A DNA stretch of 64,000 nt from Malaya genurostris (taxonomy: Eukaryota; Arthropoda; Insecta; Diptera; Culicidae): NCBI RefSeq assembly GCF_030247185.1, contig NC_080572.1, forward strand, positions 188,136,866-188,200,865, read 5' to 3'. The position numbers were made by a program, and so were the translations under genes. Under the pieces are notes generated by a model, which was not told the DNA's origin, did no database searches, and worked only from the letters and a program-made list of their open reading frames with translations. Within the stretch, counting starts at the first letter, position 1; each line of letters opens with the position of its first letter. Below are positions 1 to 11,189 of this stretch, piece by piece.

Positions 1-250
1 TAGATGCACATCTCCTTCGAATTGGACTTTCCGTGACTAATCATTGTGCTTGTGGCGAAGGTTATCGCGATATTGATCATGCGTTTGGACATGCGTGGAG
101 TATCGTGATGTCAGATCTTAACTAATAAATTCCTTGCGTACCCAAGGTAGACTATGCATTGTCCCAGTTCGCGACAATTTTGCTTGTCGTGACCTTTCTT
201 ACATGAAACTTCTTTATCATTTCATTAAGTCCATTGGAGTTTCAATTTAA
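1..250 (+). pseudogene. 3' end of a non-LTR retrotransposon ORF2 (C-terminal Cys/His region)
   Basis: The window opens inside a decayed LINE reading frame. In one frame I read HLLRIGLSVTNHCACGEGY followed by RDIDHA. A one-base shift then continues as VWTCVEYRDV, and the second frame recovers RDLSYMKLLYHFIKSIG and a stop at 248-250. The C-x-C...H pattern and the 'DIDHA-VWTC' text are typical of the zinc-binding tail at the end of LINE ORF2 proteins. In live elements this tail is thought to bind nucleic acid during target-primed reverse transcription. At least one frameshift and an internal stop show that it is dead. The endonuclease and reverse transcriptase would lie upstream, outside the window. 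The clade (I, R1 or LOA-like) cannot be fixed from this fragment. Confidence 0.7.
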
Positions 251-1319
251 ATTTTGTTTTCTGTTAGACTTCTTTCTCTTCCATGAGTGAATAAAAGTGA
301 TGAAGTGATACAAACAAACCTGAAATAGTTATAAGACATGTACAAAATAAATGTATTTTATTTAAGGTAATTTGTAATAGTAAATCGCTTGATAAAAACA
401 GTATTTAGAATAACTAATGAATACCAACATACTAATATGATATTCGAGAAGTATTAGGTTTAAAGTACTATGTATTTGCACAAACTTAGGTTCAAATGAC
501 CAGCTTGATATCACATACGGAATGCCTGAATTTCGTCCGGATACGACTCCCGGTTTCTGAATTACATGACGATGTGTGTTTTAGCTTTAAGGTCTGAGGA
601 TAGAGGGTCGCGTGTTGAGTTTTAAATCGACCGCGTGGCTCGCCTAATTCCTTCTGTACATCGTATTTCTATTGTACTCTCTCGTATATGAGCAAACTAT
701 ACCGGGTTGCCAGCATACATTTTATTATTTTGATGAGAAGTTTTATCACATTAATCTATCGTATGGGTTGGACATTACATGAAGTCCAATGAACAATGAA
801 AAAATATTCAACTTTCACAAAGATTGAATGTCTGTGTGTTTGGCAGTCTTGTCGAGCCAATTTTACTTCTCTCTCCTTTTTCAGAATGCTATCGGTAAAC
901 CAAAGCTAAAAAAATGGCGGATGCATTGAAACTGACTTTGTTTCACAGAAAATTATGTTTATCGCGATAACATATATGTTTTTATGTACTAATCGCATCT
1001 AAACTAAATTATCTAGACTTTGTCACGGTAGATTTATGATACAAGCCTTCAAAGCCGAGATATTCGATGAACAAGTAGAGGTATGCATTTCCGAGCGTTC
1101 CAATTTTCAGCAGTTCTTCAGTCAGAAAAAAATACAACACGACCGCTAAACTCAATGAATCATTCTGAAAATTTCACAGAATATTCTCAACTAAATTTCG
1201 AAGACATTGTCAGGTGGGTTTTTCTATATTCTGCACCGTTTCCAAGAAAATTTTATTTGAAACGGGAAAATAGCAAAAAACCTACCACTTTACGGTACTG
1301 TCCTCAGCCCTTAAAGTCT
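251..1319. other. LINE 3' UTR remnant, then AT-rich DNA without recognisable genes
   Basis: The first 100 bases or so after the LINE stop (GTGATGAA-like text, AATAAA near 347) look like its 3' untranslated tail. Beyond that I see only AT-rich sequence. The open frames here are short and lack codon bias or motifs. Confidence 0.4.
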
Positions 1320-1795
1320 TCGTTTAGAGCGACGATTACTTTAAATTGGTCGTACAATTCCTCTAAATTTGTAGGTCATGTTAGTTGCTGGACATACGAA
1401 TCGACTTCAGCATTACCGGTTCCTGGTTGTTCGTTCAGAAAGTACCGGAAATAGTTGGCAAAAGCTCACAAAAGAAACTAACTTCATTTTCTCTAAGATG
1501 CCTGAACCAATTTCACGTCAAAGTGAATGGTATTGTTGCGCTACATGCTGGTACTGAACTTTACCCGGTCCGATTCCCGGTACCGAGTAGTACAGAGTAA
1601 AGTGTATTTAATATTTCATACCGTCATTTAGAACGACTATGCAAAAATCTGAAAAAAAAACCCTTAAAATTTGGCTATCTATTTATGCTAGTTTACGCCC
1701 GAACAAACTTTCCTGTTTCTATTCAATGAACAGTTTTTTTTTTAATTCCACGTTAATATTTATAAGGATATTTGTAATATGAGGATGGCATCATC
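1320..1795 (+). repeat. Dispersed repeat F1, 3' portion
   Basis: It shares the text TTTAGAGCGACGA, repeated 'ccggttcc' blocks and the end ATATGAGGATGGCATCAT with the full-length copy at 37548-38619. It is a 5'-truncated, diverged copy of the same family. Confidence 0.55.
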
Positions 1796-3883
1796 ATTTC
1801 ACTACGATCATTAAGATACTACTTTCAGATTCGGTCCACTGTTCAGGGGTGTGATGAGTAAATAAATCTTAAGACTATGAAATTAGGGATCACTAGGAAT
1901 ATAACTTGGCGTCAAATCTAGATTATTTTTAGAGGGATTGACTGCAAATATACCACTGTACAGAGTACGGTCGTTGGCCGGACTTTACAGCGGTAAGATA
2001 AAGGGTGAAAAAAAAAATATATTCTAAGATATAAAAGTGTAACCGACAGAAAACAATACAAGTAACCTTGGCGCTGGTAATTGAATTTCCTTTCCTCCAT
2101 CTATACTAAAGTTAGATGCACCTGACTGTCGTTTGAACCGGAATACGGAGGAAAATTGAATATAAAAAACCGGTAGTTCTCACGTTATAAAACTACTATT
2201 TGTTTCAGTTTATTTTTCAATGTATTCACACCCACCCACCCATTGTTCCTACTCGAGCCTAGCAAGGCTTTAGAAACATTGCATTCAGCTTGATGAAAGC
2301 ACTACTTCGGCTATAGTCACTGCACTGCGGAGTGTCCTGTTTCCTGTGGCGATCCTACTGGGGTAGGCAGATAGCAACTTTGCTATCGTTGCTACGAACG
2401 AAGGGACCACGAAGGACCGGAGAATTGCGTTTCCACAAAGATTGAATAACAGCGGAGATGCATCACCGCGCACCGCAAAAGGATGCTCAGGATGCAAAGA
2501 ATACGATCATAAAGTGCAATGAAAACAGAAAAAAACTGCTGCATAAATTGACAAACATCGTATTTTTGACTCCGGTAGCATTATTGGATAGCAGTAGAAT
2601 GTGAGGGTTACTATCATTGGATTGGAATCTGAAATCACATTTTTTTTGAGACTAGACATTTTTATGGCATAGATAAAATTCAATTTTCGTAATAAATAGT
2701 CGACAATAATGCTGGTGACACATTTTTGGAACGTACCCCCTTCTATTATCGTGCAAGCTTCAAAACCACGATTCATCCTCTAAGCTCAAATCCAGCAGTA
2801 AAAAGGTCGTAGCTAATTCCCTTTCCCTTGGTAACCAATGACTCTCTCTCTCTCTCTCTCGGGGAGCGGGTCACAACCGAACAATCCGCTGATGGGACTC
2901 ATCACTGGGAGGTCAACCGCACCCCAAGCTATCAATGTTGTGAAATTGAATCAGCTTACAGAGTACTACTACCTCTCGGGAGGGGCTTCCGTTCGCTCCG
3001 GCCAGGAGAAATCATCAGATTCAATTAACTCATGATGAAAAAGGCCAACCGTCATTTAATTAAGGGTGTATCTCGTCGACGTACGCAGGCTGGTGTACGT
3101 CTTTCCAGCAGTATGATTGAATTCAACTATCTGGCTCAGTGATAGCATTACGAAATTATCGCTCTATTGTGAACGTGTGAACTCTCTGTCATCAAATTGC
3201 AATTTCGGATGAGTTCCGATAGTGTTGCAGTGGTATAACTAGACATGTGCAACGCAAAGTTCCTAATGACTTTGGAAAGTGAGTCCCCCTCCACCCTTTC
3301 TTCATCATCATCATCATCATTACAGAGCCGGTATGTCCTTTGTGTGGAAGCTTTAGCGATGTGCTTCCGCAGCAGGTAGAGCACTTAACGCAGAAATGAC
3401 TTTTCACTCTTTCGCTAAGTACCTGTTCGTATGGAAAATAGTACAGTGTTGCTTATTTTCTGCTATTAAAAACGAACAACCCGTTTTGCGTAGTTCGTGC
3501 AACATACGCTACTTCAAAAGAAAATTGTGTTCCAAGCATTCAGCGAAATTCTTCCAAACAGTTGAATGGTTGCTTTTTGAAACATCAATCGAAAAAAGGT
3601 TCGTTTTCAAATGCGTCGGTGTTTGCTTTTTTTCTACCCTCCATTTCAATCCGATTAGTCAGCGTTACTGTTCCGAAGAAGTTTAATGTTTGAATCTACT
3701 ATATTAAAGTCACTTACATATATCCAACACTAGCAAATTACTCTACGCTGTTCGAATATATGATAACAATAACATTAAAACCTTCATCTTTAACTGTAAT
3801 CAACGAAGAAACTTTAGCAGAAAGGCTTCTTCTTAGACCACTGCAGATCACCTCCAACATTTCTGCCTCAGGCCAACAGACTT
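1796..3883. other. Non-coding DNA with two microsatellites
   Basis: No gene is recognised. A (CT)n run lies at 2842-2860 and a short (ATC)n run at about 3301-3322. The stretch 2220-2510 is less AT-rich and holds a small hairpin (GATAGCAACTTTGCTATC, about 2370). 2860-3130 is also of mixed composition, but neither shows a domain. Confidence 0.35.
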
Positions 3884-4009
3884 CCCAAGTAACCAACAAG
3901 TCTTAGGTTTTTTATATGCGTACATATAAAGCAGATATGAGACAACAGTGTCTTATATCTGCCTTAAATTTGTATATAAAGCGAACATGGGATTTGATGG
4001 TTACTTGGG
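3884..4009. mobile_element. Short MITE with CCCAAGTAACCA terminal inverted repeats
   Basis: The element starts CCCAAGTAACCA and ends TGGTTACTTGGG, a perfect 12-bp inverted repeat. The interior is itself an imperfect hairpin (ATAAAGCAGATATGAGACA against TGTCTTATATCTGCCTTA). At 126 bp it encodes nothing. It is a non-autonomous DNA transposon of unassigned superfamily. Confidence 0.75.
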
Positions 4010-4261
4010 TTTCATCTTCGCAGAATAGAGATTAATCACAACCAACGGGTAGATTTAGGAGTAAATCCGGCAGAACATTTTAGTGCACTGCGTGTGGGTA
4101 CACTGAGGTTTTTTTAAAACGCTTGGAATATGTAGAGGAAAGGGTGGCATAGCGGGGTTTCCTTGATATTTCTTCTGGTTTATAGTGCCAGCTACCGAAA
4201 AAATTGGAGTTTTGTTTTAATACACCCTCGAACTTTACCATGCGTTTTCGTAAATTTTCTT

Positions 4262-5075
4262 GTGCACTCAAACCTCCATTTACGTAATAATCGGGACTTC
4301 GTAAATCGAATTATGACGTAAAAAAAGTTTACGTTATTTGGAATTTCCAACGTCAAAAAAGTTATCCCTATGTATGTATATTATTCGATATGTATAATAT
4401 ATTGGATAACTATGGAACAAAAATTATTAGTATTTGCAGGAAAAGGCTACCTCTTCAATTTCCAAGATGGCGACTCCCGGTTCATCGATATTCGTTACAA
4501 ACCATCAGAATATGGGTATTTTTGGAACGGGTGAGTACATGTTGGAAAACGATGTTTGAGGTGATTCTGAATTCCAAGATGGCGATTTCCGGTTTATTGA
4601 TATTCCTTGAAAACCCTTACAATATGTGTCGATATTACTCGAACTGCTCGAATACCTTCACAATATGCGTATTTTCGGAACGGTTTTCATGAGTACATTA
4701 TTAAATCAGTAGTATAATATCTGCGGCAGATCTAAATCATAGCTGGATTTAGTAAAAAAAACTACTAAAATACCAGTCAAATCAGATAATCAAGACTGTT
4801 GAAATTGCTGAACAAGTGCCCCAAATAAAGCAAAATTTTACATATTAGGAACTAAAGCAGAACTCAGAACCACCTCAAACATCGCTTCCAAAATTTTCTC
4901 ATCAAATCCGTTATTGTAGGGGTTTTGAGGAATGCCAATATACAGGAAGTCGTCATCTTGGAAATCCAGGGTTGTTACGAAAAATTTCAAAATCAAAACG
5001 CGCGAAATCCGCGCGAAGCCAAAAACTAAAACGCGCGAAGTTGGAAACTAAAACGCGCGATATTCGAGCGAAGCA
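4262..5075 (+). repeat. Composite dispersed repeat R (tandem 'AAGATGGCGA' units plus CGCG-rich tail), copy 1
   Basis: It begins near CAAACCTCCATTTACGTAA and carries degenerate ~110-bp tandem units that each contain CCAAGATGGCGA. It then passes through CCAGGGTTGTTACG into a run of (AAACTAAAACGCGCGA)-like units. A second copy in inverted orientation is at 9740-10205 with the same order of parts. No coding capacity is evident. Confidence 0.6.
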
Positions 5076-5339
5076 TTACACCACTATGTTAATGCAGGTG
5101 ATACTTTGCGCAGAATTTGAAAACTCACTTAAATATAATTTGAAAATCTGCATAAATTTTTTATATAAACACAATAAATAAGTTTGCATACAACACGTCA
5201 CTTTGAGGAACCCCATGAAAATGATTTCATTTTTATTTTCCACCTTTTGCGATGTCCTTAGTTAATTAATACTCTCTGATGTACGGAAAATGTTACAGTA
5301 ATTGAGATTATGAAAGAAGTTCAGATTTCAGCGAAGACA

Positions 5340-6890
5340 TTTTTTTTGCTTCAACATCTTCTTGCTCGGCAAGCATTTCCTTCTTTGTAAGAAGATTATA
5401 AGGTAGACCACATCAGGATGATCTGATTTACTCTTTTTAATATCAGTTTCAATTATAATAGCGCCTTCTCCTGTTGTCCGATTTTACTCTTAATATCCAC
5501 TGGAGTTAGTTTCTGTCAAACTTGTTCTCCAGCAGGCATAAAACCTCCTCACCTTTTGTATAAATAAATTAAAACCATTCAAATGATACATTTCCTTCTA
5601 TAGCAGCTAAATCTAATGAGACAGTAACATAAAAAAAGATTTCTTGATGTCGAATGTCAAATTGTAACAATTGCAATTGCTCGGAGCTATCGATCTGCGA
5701 CTGAAGTATGTCTGACACTAAACTAGCGTTACAAACATCGCGACGGACAGATAATAAATCGAGAGCAATCAGTTTGCAGCGGTCATGGTAATATGGTAAG
5801 TTTAAAGGATATCTCCATGGAAGACATCGGAGAGCGAATCGGAGAAATTAGCGTTGAATTGCTTCAATGCGTTGGATTTCGTTTTGGTAATAAGGTGACC
5901 AGATAACAGCAGCATAATCGAGCTTTGAGCGAACTGAAGCGCTATACAGAGCTTACAAGCAATCTACATCAGAGAATTTTCTAGTAAGGCAGAAAATAAA
6001 TCCTAATAGCTTAGCTCTATGTGCTCTTTAAAATTTAACTTGGGATTCCAGAAGAACACGCAGGTCCTTAACAGACGATGCGCGTTCGAGAACAGTTTGT
6101 GGAATATTATAGTCGAACTTGAATACAGACTTTTTGCTACTAAAAGAGATGACGGAGAATTGAGTGGCATTTAAACCCATTTTGAAATATGAAATATGAA
6201 ACTCATCGACGAACGATGGCTTCATACACTGGATCGAAAAATTAGACCGTTGAGATACAATAAAATTATAAACGGTCCAAGGTGACTTCCTTGAGGAACT
6301 CCAGAGGTAACAGCAAATGGTGAGGTTGTAGAGTCTCCTATTTTCACAATCATTTCATGACCAGTTAGATATGATCGAAGCCAATTTAAAAATGGTCCGT
6401 TTAATCCCAGTCTACTTAATTTGAAGATCGTTATGTGATAATCAATTTTGTCGAACGCAGCAGCAAAATCGGTGTATATAGAATCTACTTGTAGTCGTGC
6501 TTGTAAAGAACGTATGATTATGGAAGTGTAGGTTACTAAATTTGGGGAAGTTGAAGGCTTTGCCATGAATCCATGCTGAGTCTCGGATATGTAGTCAGAG
6601 CAACTATGTGTTATAAAATCCAGAACTATAATTTGAAACAGCTTCGATACAGCGCACAAAGCAGCTATTACACGGTAGTTGGACACTATACCCTTGTTCA
6701 CATAGGATTTCTTCCATATTTCAGGAAAAAATTCCAGAACCCCTAGAACAATTGAAAACGTTGGATAGAGGACCTAACAAACTATTAAAACAATTTCCTA
6801 TCATTACGGATGGAATCCCAGAACTTCTTCGTTTCTTTTGTTGTCCAACTTCGCTTCGTAAGCCTCCCGATCAACAGAGCATAACAGGAT
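5340..6890 (-). pseudogene. Jockey-like non-LTR retrotransposon, reverse transcriptase relic
   Basis: Read on the minus strand, 6840-6720 gives GIPSVMIGNCFNSLLGPLSN, the RT segment just before the conserved 'SNYR' block. After a frameshift, the open frame 6701-6222 gives VSNYRVIAALCAVSKLFQ, YTDFAAAFDKIDY (RT motif A with its aspartate) and SGVPQGSHLGP (motif B). The YADD catalytic box is missing. The sequence jumps to the next conserved part, 6225-6028, with FDYNIPQTVLERASSVKDL. Further degenerate C-terminal text follows to about 5650. The last 300 bases to about 5340 look like the 3' UTR. In a live element this domain copies the RNA at a nicked target. Frameshifts and the missing YADD make this copy inactive. 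The same family recurs at 62222-63400. Confidence 0.85.
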
Positions 6891-8884
6891 TCTACCAAAA
6901 TTATATGTGATCTTAATATTTATATCTCATTATGTTATAAATATGATTCCAAATCAGAAACTATCATTCAGATTTTATTAAGATTATAGCAAGTATAGAT
7001 ATTATATTAAGGGCCGTTATATTTCAGGTAAAACTATACTAGAGAATTTAAAAAAAATGAGTTCAAACACTTTTGTTGATCATATTTTTGACTTGAACCC
7101 GAAAAATGCTATGCTTCAATGAAGAACAGTAACAAACATTTTTTTCCAATTTCACATACCTGAAGATGATTTTGAAAACAATAATTTGATATTTGATGTT
7201 GAAATGACGGGCTTAATTTTAAATTTGATAACGTAGTAATTCCTACTTGAATCGTGCAAAATTTTTGTTCAAATATTAATTTCATATTGAAAATAAATAT
7301 TTTTCAAGATGATTTTGCGCTTTTTCTTTTATGAACAAAGAAAGGTAAGGCAAAAGCTTTAAAACTCGACTAATAAATATTGGAAATAGTGATATAGCAT
7401 TTGACTCAGTTAATTGAATCCGCAATGTTTCCTAAGAGATAATTTTCACAAGCTTGGAGTAAAATGAATGCTTAAATTCATCAATATTATCGGTGGCCGA
7501 TTTTTGTTTCCGAAAACACAGAGTGATAAGTGTTAAAAATTTCATAACTTCTTCAAAAGTGACGCTGCAATAAACGGAAAACAAAATCTAAACTGGGCTC
7601 AAAAACAAAATCTAAACTCAGCTCAATACTTTCTCGATTTATAGGTCTTTTAGTTGCAGATTGAAAACAGCGACTTTAGTTTAACGGACCCCGGATGTAC
7701 TGAAAATAGAGAAAAAAAAATATTAAAAAATTCGTATCGATTTATGTTTAGTTCTTGCTGTACTTTATACTATGTTGATAAATGATTTTTTACGTAGTTC
7801 TAAATAAAACACTTTGTTAATATTACATTGAAAAATGCTCACTAGTGGCGCTGATGATATCATCATGGCCTAACGCAAACTAAAGTAATATCGAATCACT
7901 TTCACAATTTTTGGATCAAAAATCAGCAAAATTGAAATGAGTTGGTTAGGTCATCAATTCATAAGAACTACGAATTGCAGATATCGAATTTTGCCCGTTG
8001 TCATCTATATCATTGAATGAACATTTTGAAATTCATGAATCAGACAAAAACGACACCTACACCTTACACCTTCGATTTGAAAAGTTCAATCTATCCATAT
8101 CTGATAAATTTATGATAGTCGCATTTCGTAGTATTTTGATTACTTCCAATCTGGAACCATGAGCTGGGATTCGAAATTTGTAATGTGGAGTTTAAAGCAA
8201 ACAACTCACAATATGAGACTTTCCATTTGAATAGTTTTTCTGTGAGTCAATCTAGGTATATATCAAACAATCAAACCGGAATAAAGGTTTAATTTAGATG
8301 GTTTTTGAATATTACTTGCGAGGCTTCTGGCTCCGGATATCGCAAACTAATGTGACTAATAGGCAATTGGTTGATCATCAATCATTAAAACTTGCTATAC
8401 GAATCGATGTTATATACCCTTCTTCTGATATTTCACTGTCTTTCAAACGAAATTTCATTCTAATCTAAATTTACGAAAATCGATTCAGCCATCTTCGAGA
8501 AAATTAAGTGCACATTTTAATCAAATATTCCCACCAATCGACACACATACACGTACAGACAATTCACTACTTCAATTGAACGAGCGAACTGATTCGAATT
8601 GAAAGTCGGCCCTCTTGGTACGAAGAAGAAAAAACTGAAAAACTATCATTCATTAGTTAATTTCCTCAAATTCTATAAGGTAGTTTTGTTTCACTGAATT
8701 TAATCATTTCCGTTAATTTATAACTATTCTTCAGTACCAAAAAAAGCTTGCTCATAGTTCTAAAATAGCCCCTTTGTCATTCCTATGCCGGTTGGAAGGA
8801 AACGACGAAAGAGATGGAGAGCGATAGATTATTTTTGTAGCAATATGGACTTACACTAGTTATTATATGATGACAATATATCCT
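6891..8884. other. AT-rich DNA, no gene seen
   Basis: There are no coding-like frames. Around 8480-8610 a CACACATACACGTACAGAC block resembles the end of the dispersed repeat at 11190-13157 (CACATACACACCCAGACA), so part of this stretch is probably old repeat. Confidence 0.35.
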
Positions 8885-8970
8885 CCCAACCTCAGTTGGT
8901 TCTCATGCTCCGATGCAATCGTAGCGTATGTTGGCAACTCAAAACTTCCCGGTTCGAAACCAGTCGCTTA
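8885..8970 (+). other. tRNA-like pol III promoter remnant (SINE or tRNA pseudogene)
   Basis: CCTCAGTTGGTTCTC (about 8890) resembles an A box. GGTTCGAAACC (8951-8961) fits the B-box consensus, about 55 bp downstream. The arms around the B box pair only partly, so I do not call a functional tRNA. Confidence 0.35.
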
Positions 8971-9240
8971 AATGTTCCTTTTTTATCGCAAATCAAATCG
9001 CCTAAAGGTATGCACAATAAAGCCTTTCCCCCCAAAAAATGGGTAATAACAGCTGAAAAGTCGTACTAAATTTGTAACAAATTTAGATATAATATTGATA
9101 TTTACATATCAAGGTTTGTAACAATTTTGTTATCACCTAGGTTAAATTGAGTTATAATTTTTGCTATTTTAACTATTAACGAGGCCAAGATTATGACTAA
9201 CTTAGATAGAAAAATCGAATCAACCCCAGATACAATTTTG

Positions 9241-9465
9241 TTATCCCTTGTTGATCGGGCTGTCATGCAAATTTTGCTTTAAGAATGAGATTGTTTTCAT
9301 ACACAAATTTGGTGACCATATTATTGAAAATAGTATTCCATGTATTACGTTATTTGCATTATTGAATGTGTTTTCATTGAGACGATATCTTCCATCAGAC
9401 ATCAATATCTTTGAATGCGAAAATATTCTTTCTATTTCCGCATTGGAATAGGGAAACGCAATCAC
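9241..9465 (-). pseudogene. hAT transposase C-terminal dimerisation fragment
   Basis: The 74-residue minus-strand frame contains FPYSNAEIERIFSHSKILMS followed by GRYRLNENTFNNA. This matches the pattern 'lPhSNA.vERiFS...k...RnRL...t' of the hAT-family dimerisation region at the transposase C-terminus, which assembles the transposase multimer. The upstream BED finger and RNase-H-like catalytic core are absent, so this is an orphan fragment. No terminal repeats could be assigned. Confidence 0.75.
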
Positions 9466-9739
9466 ATATATCTAAAAGTTTTTGTAATTGCTGGTAACAT
9501 CTCTGTTGAAATAGCAATTTTTACCACTCGAGATCGAAGAGCATAAAATCGAAATTTTGTCCACTAAAGAAAACATTTACTAGAACCGCCTTCTAGTAAA
9601 TTTTGGTTTTATCAAGGTGAAAATTCACCAATTCGGCCAGCTCGACCAATTGCTGAAACGTTCGCCCATCTTTAATTTTTTAGGGTTTCATAAAACTCAC
9701 AAGCTTTTATTATTCGAACAAATATTTCACAAATGTGGA

Positions 9740-10205
9740 ATGATAGTTTTTGAAATTCGCGCGAAATCCGCGCCATAGCATCATAACCTTAGCAGAAACC
9801 GCGCCAAATCCGCGAAAATCGCGAAATCCACGCGACCGTAACAACCCTGGAATTCAGGTACATTTCAAACATCGTTTTCCAACATCCACTCATCAAACCC
9901 GTTTCAAAAATACTCATATTATAAGGGTTTTCACAGAATGTCAATAAACCGGAAGTCGCCATCTTGGAATTCAGAACCACATCAAACATCATTTTCCAAC
10001 ATCTACTCATCAAACCATTTCCGGAAATACCTACATTGTAGTAATTTCCATGGAATATTAATGAGCCGGAAACGATTTTCATTGTATGCAAAAACCTCTT
10101 TTTACGAAATAGGTTCGTGAAAAAAGTTTACGTTATTTGGGATTTTGTTCGTAAAAAGAGGTAACGTAAAAAAAATTACGTAAACGGAGGTTTGGGTGTA
10201 GAAGT
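9740..10205 (-). repeat. Composite dispersed repeat R, copy 2 (inverted)
   Basis: In reverse orientation it shows CAAACCTCCGTTTACGTAA, tandem units with CCAAGATGGCGACTTCCGGT, the joint CCAGGGTTGTTACGG and a CGCG-rich tail (about 9750-9835 with GCGCGAAATCCGCGC). It has the same order of parts as 4262-5075, but the CGCG tails differ in arrangement. Confidence 0.6.
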
Positions 10206-10875
10206 ATTATATTTATGGCAATCCATATTGAAAACAAAGTTTCGTAGTATTTCTTAGTGCACTCTTTGAGCGCATCAATAACGTATTATGTTTTTTGTTT
10301 CCGAGCAGTTTTGTGTTTGCTGAGAGTCGGGAAGAAAAACATTTTCTCGTGACAAAGCGGGGTATGCAAAACGTGGTATTGCACAGCACTCAGCGACGTG
10401 TAACCTTACTTTGCCCGAGCGGGTGCAAACTCTGGTAAATCATACTGATACAATTTCAAGGCGCAAAAAAGAATTTAATCTACTTTATATTCATTGTAAT
10501 AATTTTTTTAATTTTTTTTTTCGACAGAATTGTATGCAAAAGGTAATTTTCTACTAGACGTAAAATTGAACAGTTTTTGTAAAAATGAAATAAATTATTT
10601 TCTAACCATCAATTGTTGACGGAACATTGTTTTTTTTTAATATTCATAAATATTTGTTGTTAATGTAAACGGCATTATCGTGAGTTTTTTTTTAAAGTAC
10701 CCGTTTTGCCCCCTACATGGAGACAAACATTTTTTTAGATCATTATGAACACTTTCTTCCTAACGTAACCAATATTTGAAATGAAAATAGTTTTTAGTAG
10801 GGTTATTAGTTACTAAAGACAATGCAAATTTTTATACAGGATAAATATCTCATTAAAAAGTAAAAATAATCACTA
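10206..10875. other. AT-rich DNA, no feature seen
   Basis: Poly-T and poly-A tracts only. No coding frame or inverted repeat was recognised. Confidence 0.3.
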
Positions 10876-11132
10876 AGGCCCTTATTACCGGTATCACTTC
10901 ACGGTGATAATCGAGTGAAGTGAATTTAGGTTCTTCTTACGAAAGTCGCTTCAGAGAAAAAAGTAATTACTTGGACGACCATGATGTCATTATGAACATC
11001 ACACCACCAATATTTTGTTTAAAAAATGAGTTTTTCCCTCTACAGTGATCACTTCACTATGGGTGATACTGGTAATAGGTAAAATCAAGTGAAGTAAAAG
11101 TGGATAAGGAAGTGAGAACGATAATAAGGGTC
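10876..11132. mobile_element. MITE with AGGCCCTTATTACCGGTATC termini
   Basis: The left end AGGCCCTTATTACCGGTATC pairs with the reverse complement of the right end, AGACCCTTATTATCGTTCTC. Internal inverted blocks also occur (GGTATCACTTCAC against TATGGGTGATACTGG). It is about 257 bp with no open frame. Superfamily unassigned. Confidence 0.65.
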
Positions 11133-11189
11133 TAAACCACGTAAAAAACATTCAAAAAACCTGTTTTAATCCACCTAGTGATGTAATGA

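Noticed and set aside
1083..1600. Plus-strand frames of 123 and 71 residues
   Set aside because: They run into or lie inside dispersed repeat F1, which is non-coding in its other copies.
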